The notes under the pieces were generated by a model. That model saw nothing but the letters and a program-made list of their open reading frames with translations. It did no database searches and had not been told where the DNA came from. Source: a bacterium (GTDB lineage Bacteria > Patescibacteriota > Patescibacteriia > JAACEG01). From it: a DNA stretch of 7,131 bases. The translations under genes and the position numbers were made by a program. The DNA lies in assembly GCA_027040785.1 (NCBI GenBank), contig JALULG010000175.1, positions 1 to 7,131 on the forward strand, given 5' to 3'. Every line of letters starts with the position of its first letter. The stretch's first letter is position 1. Positions 1 through 4,582 of the stretch are shown piece by piece.

Positions 1-2
1 CA

Positions 3-221
3 GAACAGCAATTGCGCGATATGTTGCTGCTCGCCAAACGCCGCCGTTAAAAGGTCAGTAAACAGAACCGCTAAGGCATATTGCGATGATAGACATGAGA
101 TCAATTTGCCAATATCAATATTATAGCGAATGGCGACAGGTAATTGGGGGATTTGACATTTTTGCTTATGTAACCAAATGCTAAGCTCAGCTTCTGAAAT
201 TTTTTTAATTGCTGAAATAAT
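3..221 (-). CDS. Unrecognised partial reading frame in a compositionally foreign segment, open to the window edge
   Basis: Read on the minus strand, a frame stays open for 73 codons from just after a TAG at 222-224 to the left edge. It differs from the prmC frame. Its product includes IWLHKQKCQIPQLPVAIRY and a helical C-terminal half rich in Leu, Ala and Gln, and has the texture of a real globular protein from a moderate-GC bacterium. I do not recognise the family. The underlying DNA is about 42% G+C (about 52% in the first 60 bases), against a much more AT-rich remainder, and lacks its A/T homopolymers. No start codon belongs to it: its 5' part would lie where prmC sequence now sits. It is therefore best read as an internal piece of another gene joined to prmC around 190-206, by rearrangement or by assembly error. 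A competing plus-strand reading ending at 48-50 is shorter. Confidence 0.3.
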   Translation of the reverse strand, partial: MISAIKKISEAELSIWLHKQKCQIPQLPVAIRYNIDIGKLISCLSSQYALAVLFTDLLTAAFGEQQHIAQLLF

Positions 222-904
222 CTACGATATTCTTTTAAACCATCTTTTCCGGAAACCAGAGCGATTCTCGGTTCTTTTTGAATACTTATTTCATTCTTAA
301 ATTGCTCGGGGCTTAAATAAGGTAGATTGGCTATTATTAATATTTCACCAAAACCCATTTTTTCTTTTCTTTTTAAAAATGGAATTAATAAATCGCCTTG
401 AAAAAATTTTATTTTATTTTTTACCTTATGTTTTTCAGCGTTTTTTTTGGCAACATACAAAGCCAAAGAACTGATATCAATCGCTTTAAAGAAAATTTTT
501 TTTGAGAAATTTTTAGCTAAAGAAATAATTAAATTTCCGGAACCGGTGCCAAGATCGATAACGGTGGAAATTTTTCGATATTTTTTTCTAAAAACCTCTT
601 CAAGTATTAACTCGCTTTCTGGACGAGGAACCAAAACATTTTTATTGACATAAAAATCCAAACCATAAAATTTCTTATTTTTTGTGATATAGGCCATTGG
701 TAAAAATTCCAATCTTTTTGACAAAAGATTTTTTACTTTTTTCAGTTCCGCGTTTTTTAAAACATAATTCCGGTGAGAATAAAGCCATACTCTACTTTTT
801 TTTAAAGCATATATAAGCAATAATTCAGCATCCAAAACATTTGTTTTAATTCCTTTTCTTTTTAATTCAGCGGAAAGGTAAAATAGGGTTTCTTTTAGAT
901 TCAT
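101..904 (-). CDS. prmC: Peptide chain release factor N5-glutamine methyltransferase PrmC (HemK), C-terminus replaced
   Basis: PrmC methylates the glutamine of the GGQ motif of release factors RF1/RF2 using S-adenosylmethionine, in the cytoplasm. The 267-residue product has the helical N-terminal substrate domain (about 1-75), the family signature LVPRPESE (91-98), the SAM-binding loop IDLGTGSG (116-123), an acidic residue after the second strand (AIDIS, 141-145), and NLPY (193-196) in place of canonical NPPY. The late motif SGKDGLKEYRRLF (218-230) is also present. After about residue 236 family similarity stops and the last 31 residues are unrelated: the reading enters the foreign segment out of frame and ends at a chance TGA. 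Roughly 35-40 native residues are missing. The start at 904 fits the family N-terminus. A good promoter lies 40 bases upstream; no strong Shine-Dalgarno is visible. prfA, its common neighbour, is not in the window. The family call is firm; the true 3' end is not in this sequence. Confidence 0.88.
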   Translation of the reverse strand: MNLKETLFYLSAELKRKGIKTNVLDAELLLIYALKKSRVWLYSHRNYVLKNAELKKVKNLLSKRLEFLPMAYITKNKKFYGLDFYVNKNVLVPRPESELILEEVFRKKYRKISTVIDLGTGSGNLIISLAKNFSKKIFFKAIDISSLALYVAKKNAEKHKVKNKIKFFQGDLLIPFLKRKEKMGFGEILIIANLPYLSPEQFKNEISIQKEPRIALVSGKDGLKEYRRLFQQLKKFQKLSLAFGYISKNVKSPNYLSPFAIILILAN

Positions 905-908
905 TTAT

Positions 909-937
909 TTGACTTAAAAATATTTTTAAATTAAGAT
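909..937 (+). promoter_or_regulatory. Possible promoter for the orphan membrane-protein gene
   Basis: TTGACT (909-914) is followed after 17 bases by TAAGAT (932-937), 5/6 and 4/6 matches to sigma-70 elements. An alternative -10 is TATAAC at 946-951, which lacks a good -35. It faces the prmC promoter in a tight 81-base intergenic region, so the two transcripts would overlap. In such AT-rich DNA chance matches are common. Confidence 0.3.
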
Positions 938-943
938 AGTTTT

Positions 944-971
944 ATTATAACACATATCCGGTACTTTTAAA
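944..971 (-). promoter_or_regulatory. Promoter for prmC (extended -10)
   Basis: On the minus strand there is a perfect TATAAT (949-944) preceded by TGT, an extended -10 element. A 4/6 -35 match TTTAAA (971-966) sits 16 bases upstream. Transcription would start near 937, giving a leader of about 33 bases before the prmC ATG at 904. A sigma-70-type sequence match only. Confidence 0.55.
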
Positions 972-974
972 CAC

Positions 975-980
975 AGGAGG
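975..980 (+). promoter_or_regulatory. Perfect Shine-Dalgarno site AGGAGG
   Basis: AGGAGG ends five bases before the ATG at 986 and fixes that start. It is the only perfect ribosome binding site in the window; the other genes have weak or no recognisable sites. Confidence 0.85.
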
Positions 981-985
981 TAAAA

Positions 986-1273
986 ATGTTTTCAAATTTA
1001 ACTATTTTCTTTTTGGGAATATTAGCGGGAATTCTTTTTTTTGCATTTTGGATTTGGGGAATTTATTTTATTGACAAAAAAAAGAAAAATAATTTTATTT
1101 TAATAGTCTTAATAGGAGGGGTGTTCCCGACTATTCTTGAATTTTTTTTGATTTTTAACAATTTTGGGGAAAGGAAAATTTTATGGGAACACGGGGCTTT
1201 TATAAGTTTTAATTTTCTTGCTTTTATTTTGTTAACTTTTAATTTTAAGAAACCATCTAAGATAAAAAAATAA
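986..1273 (+). CDS. Small three-helix membrane protein of unknown function
   Basis: The 95-residue product is strongly hydrophobic, with three predicted membrane helices at about residues 5-29, 36-58 and 69-86. They are separated by a lysine-rich loop (DKKKKNN, 30-36) and a short polar loop with GERKILWEHG (61-70), and the C-terminus is basic (KKPSKIKK). By the positive-inside rule the KKKK loop and the C-terminus are probably cytoplasmic, which puts the N-terminus and the GERKILWEHG loop outside. I do not recognise a family, and no catalytic motif is visible. The start is supported by AGGAGG five bases upstream. The gene is flanked by a divergent gene on the left and an intrinsic terminator seven bases after its stop, so it appears to form its own transcription unit. 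The clean coding signal, ribosome binding site and terminator make it a real gene; its role cannot be told from sequence. Confidence 0.8.
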   Translation: MFSNLTIFFLGILAGILFFAFWIWGIYFIDKKKKNNFILIVLIGGVFPTILEFFLIFNNFGERKILWEHGAFISFNFLAFILLTFNFKKPSKIKK

Positions 1274-1279
1274 TCCTTT

Positions 1280-1304
1280 AAACCGATTTTAATCGGTTTT
1301 TTTT
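1280..1304 (+). terminator. Intrinsic terminator after the orphan membrane-protein gene
   Basis: A perfect 9-bp stem, AAACCGATT (1280-1288) with AATCGGTTT (1291-1299), is closed by a very short loop and followed by a T run to 1304. In practice the top pairs may open to give a larger loop. It starts seven bases after the stop codon and separates this gene from the promoter at 1313. Confidence 0.8.
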
Positions 1305-1312
1305 ATAAACTC

Positions 1313-1341
1313 TTGACAAAATTTTATTTTGGGTATATATT
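1313..1341 (+). promoter_or_regulatory. Strong promoter for the DUF5320-like/DUF134/transporter operon
   Basis: A consensus -35 TTGACA (1313-1318) lies 17 bases before TATATT (1336-1341), a 5/6 -10. Predicted transcription start is near 1348, about 20 bases before the ATG at 1367. It lies just after the terminator of the preceding gene, as expected for a new transcription unit. Confidence 0.7.
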
Positions 1342-1366
1342 TAAAATATAATTAAGAAATAAAAAT

Positions 1367-1474
1367 ATGCCTAACAGAGATGGAACCGGACCTGATGGTA
1401 AAGGTCCTCGAACCGGAAGGGGAAGAGGATCATGTGGCGGAGGACGCCGAAGACAAGGATCCGGAAGAAAATAA
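1367..1474 (+). CDS. 35-residue Gly/Arg-rich peptide with DUF5320-type N-terminal motif
   Basis: This short frame encodes 35 residues beginning MPNRDGTGPDGKGPRTGRG, with a single Cys at residue 23 (GSCGGG), and ends in a basic RRRQGSGRK tail. The pattern M-P-x-x-D-G-T-G-P-x-G-x-G-P-x-T-G-R-G-x-G-x-C is the hallmark N-terminus of small DUF5320-type proteins of anaerobic bacteria and archaea. Those usually continue into a longer, often coiled-coil, C-terminal part and are often encoded near DUF134 and NifX/Mrp-type metallocluster genes. Here only the motif and a basic tail remain. It follows a strong promoter and precedes a DUF134 gene, the expected neighbour. No Shine-Dalgarno is obvious (AAGAAATAAAAAT before the ATG). 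Function is unknown in the family; metal-cluster handling is a guess from neighbourhoods. The Gly/Arg/Pro content explains its locally high GC. Confidence 0.75.
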   Translation: MPNRDGTGPDGKGPRTGRGRGSCGGGRRRQGSGRK

Positions 1475-1482
1475 AATAATTA

Positions 1483-1514
1483 CAAAAAACTTTTCATTTC
1501 AGGAAAGTTTTTTG
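1483..1514 (+). terminator. Hairpin between the 35-residue gene and the DUF134 gene (possible attenuator)
   Basis: AAAAAAC (1484-1490) pairs with GTTTTTT (1507-1513) and TTTC (1492-1495) with GAAA (1503-1506), leaving one bulged T at 1491 and a 7-base loop. The 3' arm ends in six T, as in an intrinsic terminator, and it contains the only Shine-Dalgarno-like bases (AGGAAAG, 1501-1507) before the DUF134 gene. It could terminate part of the transcription after the short gene or mask translation of the next. The stem is mostly A-U, so stability is modest. Confidence 0.4.
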
Positions 1515-1523
1515 TTTAATAAT

Positions 1524-1802
1524 ATGCCGAGACATAAAAGTTGTCGAAAAATAAATTTTGAACCAAGTATTACTTATTTTAAACCTAAAAATGTTTATCT
1601 TAAAGATTTAAAAATAATAAAATTAAACGTTGAGGAATTGGAGGCTTTAAGATTAAAAAATATTGAAAATCTTAACCAAAACGAATGTTCGATTAAAATG
1701 GAAACATCTCAAAGCACCTTTCAACGAATTCTTTGTTCCGCTTATAAAAAAGTAAGTAAAGCATTGGTTGAAGGTTGCGCTATAAAAATAATTAAAGAAT
1801 AA
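1524..1802 (+). CDS. DUF134 / UPF0251 family helix-turn-helix protein
   Basis: The 92-residue product begins MPRHKSCRKI, the usual start of UPF0251 proteins, followed by the conserved ITYFKP (16-21), L-x-V-EELEALRLK (34-45) and STFQRIL...KVSKALVEG (64-84). Residues about 40-80 form a sigma-70 region-4-like helix-turn-helix (ENLNQNECSIKMETSQSTFQRIL), so DNA binding is likely; targets are unknown. The frame can be read upstream to 1380, but that would add 48 acidic residues with no family similarity that are simply the out-of-frame reading of the Gly/Arg-rich peptide gene. The ATG at 1524 is therefore chosen. A TTG at 1512 lies closer to the AGGAAAG and is a less likely alternative. The transporter gene follows after four bases. 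The protein probably regulates this operon or its substrate response; that is inference from position. Confidence 0.87.
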   Translation: MPRHKSCRKINFEPSITYFKPKNVYLKDLKIIKLNVEELEALRLKNIENLNQNECSIKMETSQSTFQRILCSAYKKVSKALVEGCAIKIIKE

Positions 1803-1806
1803 ATCT

Positions 1807-2760
1807 ATGAATAATAAATGTAGAATAAAGTTTTTTCCGATTTCATTTTTTTCAATAATTCTGGGTTTAAGCGGCTTAATAATCGCCAGCCAAAAAACCG
1901 AAAGTATTTTAAAAATAAATCTTTTTAGTGATTATTTATTATATTTCGTGAGTATTTTGTTTTTTGTACTTAGTTTTATATATTTAATTAAAATATTATA
2001 TTTTTTTCCGGAAGTTAAAAAAGAATTTGCTCATCCGATAAAACTACCTTTTTTCCCGACCTTTTCCATCAGTTTACTTTTATTAAGCATTGCTTATTTA
2101 AATGTAAATTTTACATTATCAAAAATATTTTTATTATTGGGATTAAGTATTCATTTTGTTTTAACCATCAAAACGGTTTCGCTTTGGATACAAAAAACCG
2201 ATTTTAAAATTTCTCAAATTAATCCGGCATGGTTCATTCCCGGAGTAGGGAACATCTTGATACCAATAGCGGGAAAAGCTCATTTAAATCCGGAAATTTC
2301 TTGGTTTTTTTTCGGTATCGGTTTCTTTTTTTGGTTAATATTTTTAATAATATTTTTTTACAGAATAATTTTTCACGAACCTTTACCGGAAAAATTATTA
2401 CCCACTTTATTTATCTTAATTGCTCCACCGTCAATCGGTTTTATATCTTATCTAAAATTAACAGATAGTCTTGATCCTTTTGCTAAAATTATTTATTATT
2501 TTGCCTTATTTTTAACAATAGTTTTATTTTTCCAATTAAATATGTTTACCAAGATTAAATTTTATTTATCTTGGTGGGCATATTCTTTTCCTTTAGCATC
2601 AATAACCATAGCCAGTATTTTAATGTTTCATAAAACACATTTTATTTTCTTTAAAAATTTATTTTTATTTTTACTAAGCGTATTATTTTTAATAATAATT
2701 TTATTATTCATCAAAACCGCTATCGCCATAAAAGAAAAAAACATTTGCATAGAAGATTAA
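1807..2760 (+). CDS. TehA/SLAC1-type (TDT family) C4-dicarboxylate/anion transporter or channel
   Basis: The 317-residue product is an integral membrane protein with about ten hydrophobic helices, the length and topology of the tellurite-resistance/dicarboxylate transporter (TDT, PF03595) family. Recognisable signatures are FPISFFSIILGLSGLIIA (9-26) in helix 1, NPAWFIPGVGNILIPIAG (139-156), APPSIGFISYL (206-216) and LSWWAYSFPLAS (254-265). Family members include Haemophilus TehA, the plant anion channel SLAC1, and bacterial dicarboxylate or sulfite exporters, so the substrate cannot be assigned here. Tellurite resistance is usually only a side effect and should not be assumed. The gene starts four bases after the DUF134 stop without a clear ribosome binding site, suggesting translational coupling. 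No terminator follows; the rnpB promoter begins at the next base after the stop codon. Confidence 0.9.
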   Translation: MNNKCRIKFFPISFFSIILGLSGLIIASQKTESILKINLFSDYLLYFVSILFFVLSFIYLIKILYFFPEVKKEFAHPIKLPFFPTFSISLLLLSIAYLNVNFTLSKIFLLLGLSIHFVLTIKTVSLWIQKTDFKISQINPAWFIPGVGNILIPIAGKAHLNPEISWFFFGIGFFFWLIFLIIFFYRIIFHEPLPEKLLPTLFILIAPPSIGFISYLKLTDSLDPFAKIIYYFALFLTIVLFFQLNMFTKIKFYLSWWAYSFPLASITIASILMFHKTHFIFFKNLFLFLLSVLFLIIILLFIKTAIAIKEKNICIED

Positions 2761-2789
2761 TTGACCTTTTTTGGTTTTTGTGTTATTAT
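2761..2789 (+). promoter_or_regulatory. rnpB promoter with extended -10
   Basis: TTGACC (2761-2766) and TATTAT (2784-2789) are separated by exactly 17 bases, and TGT directly precedes the -10. The predicted start at about 2796-2798 coincides with the first base of the RNase P P1 helix, which supports the assignment. The -35 begins immediately after the transporter stop codon. Confidence 0.75.
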
Positions 2790-2797
2790 ATTTAATC

Positions 2798-3089
2798 CTT
2801 AGGTAAGCGGATAATCGCTCCCGCAAAGGAGAGGAAAGTCCGGACACGCAAAAGGTAGCGGGTAACACCCGTTTGGAGTAATCCAAAGGTGCGAACAGTG
2901 ACGTTATATTGCGCAAGCGATATAACCCCGTATGGGTGATTCTTATGGTAACATAAGAGTGAAACGGCTAAATCCTTACCGCGTGCAAGACCGTGTCTCT
3001 TTTTGAGAAGAGTCGCTTGAGGTTAATAGTAATATTAACCCCAGATAAATGATTATCAATTACAGAATCCGGCTTATAGCTTACCTAAG
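2798..3089 (+). ncRNA. rnpB: RNase P RNA (bacterial type A-like, compact)
   Basis: This is the catalytic RNA that removes 5' leaders from tRNA precursors. The ends pair as helix P1: CTTAGGTAAGC (2798-2808) with GCTTACCTAAG (3079-3089), a perfect 11 bp. The universal core is present: GAGGAAAGTCCGGAC (2831-2845) and ACAGAATCCGGCTTATAG (3062-3079) form P4 and its flanks. GTGCGAACAGTGAC, GTGAAACGG and GTGCAAGACC are also recognisable. Stem-loops with GNRA loops occur at 2873-2888 (GTAA), 2903-2926 (GCAA), 2941-2958 (GTAA) and 3022-3041 (GTAA). At about 292 bases it is much shorter than the E. coli RNA (377). The loop that normally reads ACGGUAAA and binds the tRNA CCA end reads ACGGCUAAA here (2964-2972). 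It has its own promoter and terminator. Confidence 0.97.
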
Positions 3090-3091
3090 AC

Positions 3092-3123
3092 AAAAATAAA
3101 CCTATTTTCATAGGTTTATTTTT
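3092..3123 (+). terminator. Intrinsic terminator of rnpB
   Basis: A perfect 14-bp stem, AAAAATAAACCTAT (3092-3105) with ATAGGTTTATTTTT (3110-3123), with a TTTC loop and a terminal T run, begins three bases after the RNase P RNA P1 helix. The A-rich 5' arm could let it work on the opposite strand too, but no gene approaches from that side. Confidence 0.9.
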
Positions 3124-3125
3124 AC

Positions 3126-3154
3126 TTGTCAAAGAAAATATAAAATGTTAAAGT
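3126..3154 (+). promoter_or_regulatory. Probable promoter of the envelope gene cluster
   Basis: TTGTCA (3126-3131) and TAAAGT (3149-3154) are 17 bases apart, and TGT precedes the -10. It lies between the rnpB terminator and the glycosylphosphotransferase start at 3174, where a promoter is required. The -10 is a 4/6 match only; TAAAAT at 3141-3146 is an alternative without a well-placed -35. Confidence 0.45.
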
Positions 3155-3173
3155 AAAAAAAGAGCAAAGAATT

Positions 3174-4580
3174 ATGAAAAAAATTGATTTACTTTTTACG
3201 GCAATTTTAGTGCCGCTAGATTTTATAATGATTATTTTAGCCGGTCTTTCGGCTTATTTTATACGTTTTTCTTCTTTTTCTCAAAAAATCAGGCCGGTTA
3301 TTTTTTATTTGCCTTTTAAAAATTTTTTATTTATTCTTTTTTGGGTGGCCATATCATGGATAATAATATTTGCTCTATCCGGACTTTATTCCACTAAGAA
3401 CAGACATAAATTCATTGATGATTTTTATAAAATTTTTACCGCTTGCAGTTCGGGAATAATTCTCATTTTTGTAATTATTTTTATGAGAAGAGAACTGTTT
3501 GATTCTCGTTTTATCGTTTTAATGGGATGGTTCCTAAGCATTCTTTTTGTTTTTTTGGGAAGATTAACAATTAGAATAATTAAAAAAAAGCTATTTTACA
3601 AAGGAATAGGAGTAAATAATTTAATAATTATCGGAAATGACAAAATAACTAAAAATATTGTTGATTTTTTTAGAAAAAACAAAAATTTCGGATATAAAAT
3701 TTTAGAATGGATCAAAGACGACAACGATATAGAAAAAAAACTTTTAAAAATCAAAAAAAAGCACCATATTGATGAAATCCTTTATTCAGGAAACATTAAA
3801 AAAGAAAAATCAATTGAATTAATCAATTTTTCTTGGGAACATCATATTGATTATAAATATATTCCCAACATCTTTGAAACCCAAACAATAAATATCAACG
3901 TTCTTGATTTAGGGGGTATTCCCATAATAGAACTCAACAAAACACCTTTAGACGGCTGGAAAAAAATAATTAAAAGAATAATAGACATTATCGGTAGTTT
4001 AATAGCCATCATAATATTTTCTCCAATAATGCTATTAATCGCCTTAGCTATAAAATTAGACTCCGAAGGACCAATATTTTTCGGTTATCAAAGAATCGGG
4101 CAACATGGAAAACCCTTTTTTTATTTTAAATTCAGATCAATGATTAAAAATGCGCATCAAATGCGTTATGATGAAAACTTCAGAAAAAAAGTTCAGGATT
4201 TAAGGGGTTGGAATAAAGAAAATCCTATGATAAAATATAAAAATGATCCTCGTATTACACGAGTGGGAAAGTTTATTAGACGCACCAGTTTAGACGAACT
4301 TCCGGAATTTTTCAATGTTTTAATCGGAAAAATGAGTTTGGTTGGCCCAAGACCTCATGAACCGGAAGAAGTGGCTAAATACAAAAAAGAATATAAAAAG
4401 TTATTAACTATCAAACCGGGTATAACCGGACTTAGTCAAATCAGCGGTAGAAGCGACTTAATTTTTCAAAAAGAAGTAAGGTTAGATATTTATTATATAG
4501 AAAATTGGTCGTTAAAATTGGATTTATACATATTACTAAAAACTCCTTTTGCTATTTTTAAAAAAAGAGAAGCTGAATAA
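3174..4580 (+). CDS. Undecaprenyl-phosphate sugar-1-phosphate transferase (polyprenyl glycosylphosphotransferase, WbaP/WcaJ type)
   Basis: The 468-residue enzyme transfers a sugar-1-phosphate from a nucleotide sugar to undecaprenyl phosphate, the first membrane step of a surface glycan. It has four N-terminal membrane helices (about 5-27, 45-70, 85-105, 112-137), then a Rossmann-like CoA-binding-type domain (about 145-240). The catalytic bacterial sugar transferase domain (PF02397, about 263-465) follows. Visible signatures are KRIIDIIGS (267-275) before the re-entrant helix, YQRIGQHGKPFFYFKFRSM, the catalytic Asp-Glu dyad in RRTSLDELP (D374, E375), MSLVGPRP, and KPGITGLSQISGR near residues 415-427. 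Length and order match full-size family members. The sugar is not predictable. The ATG follows a weak AGAG-type site. MraY begins two bases after the stop, so the two are probably translated from one mRNA. Confidence 0.93.
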   Translation: MKKIDLLFTAILVPLDFIMIILAGLSAYFIRFSSFSQKIRPVIFYLPFKNFLFILFWVAISWIIIFALSGLYSTKNRHKFIDDFYKIFTACSSGIILIFVIIFMRRELFDSRFIVLMGWFLSILFVFLGRLTIRIIKKKLFYKGIGVNNLIIIGNDKITKNIVDFFRKNKNFGYKILEWIKDDNDIEKKLLKIKKKHHIDEILYSGNIKKEKSIELINFSWEHHIDYKYIPNIFETQTININVLDLGGIPIIELNKTPLDGWKKIIKRIIDIIGSLIAIIIFSPIMLLIALAIKLDSEGPIFFGYQRIGQHGKPFFYFKFRSMIKNAHQMRYDENFRKKVQDLRGWNKENPMIKYKNDPRITRVGKFIRRTSLDELPEFFNVLIGKMSLVGPRPHEPEEVAKYKKEYKKLLTIKPGITGLSQISGRSDLIFQKEVRLDIYYIENWSLKLDLYILLKTPFAIFKKREAE

Positions 4581-4582
4581 AT

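Noticed and set aside
3..50. Plus-strand frame ending in MLLLAKRRR then TAA
   Set aside because: It could be the C-terminus of a foreign gene, but only 15 codons are visible and the minus-strand frame over the same bases is open for 73 codons. Neither can be confirmed without a search, so only the longer one is listed.
447..653. Plus-strand 68-codon open frame
   Set aside because: It lies antisense within the conserved part of prmC and has no family-like sequence or ribosome site.
2229..2468. Plus-strand 79-codon open frame
   Set aside because: It is an out-of-frame reading inside the TehA/SLAC1-type gene, whose own frame carries the conserved NPAWFIPGVG signature.
2704..2916. Minus-strand 70-codon open frame
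   Set aside because: It is antisense to the 5' half of the RNase P RNA and the transporter 3' end. Such frames are common spurious calls over rnpB because of the conserved GAGGAAAGTCCGGAC element.
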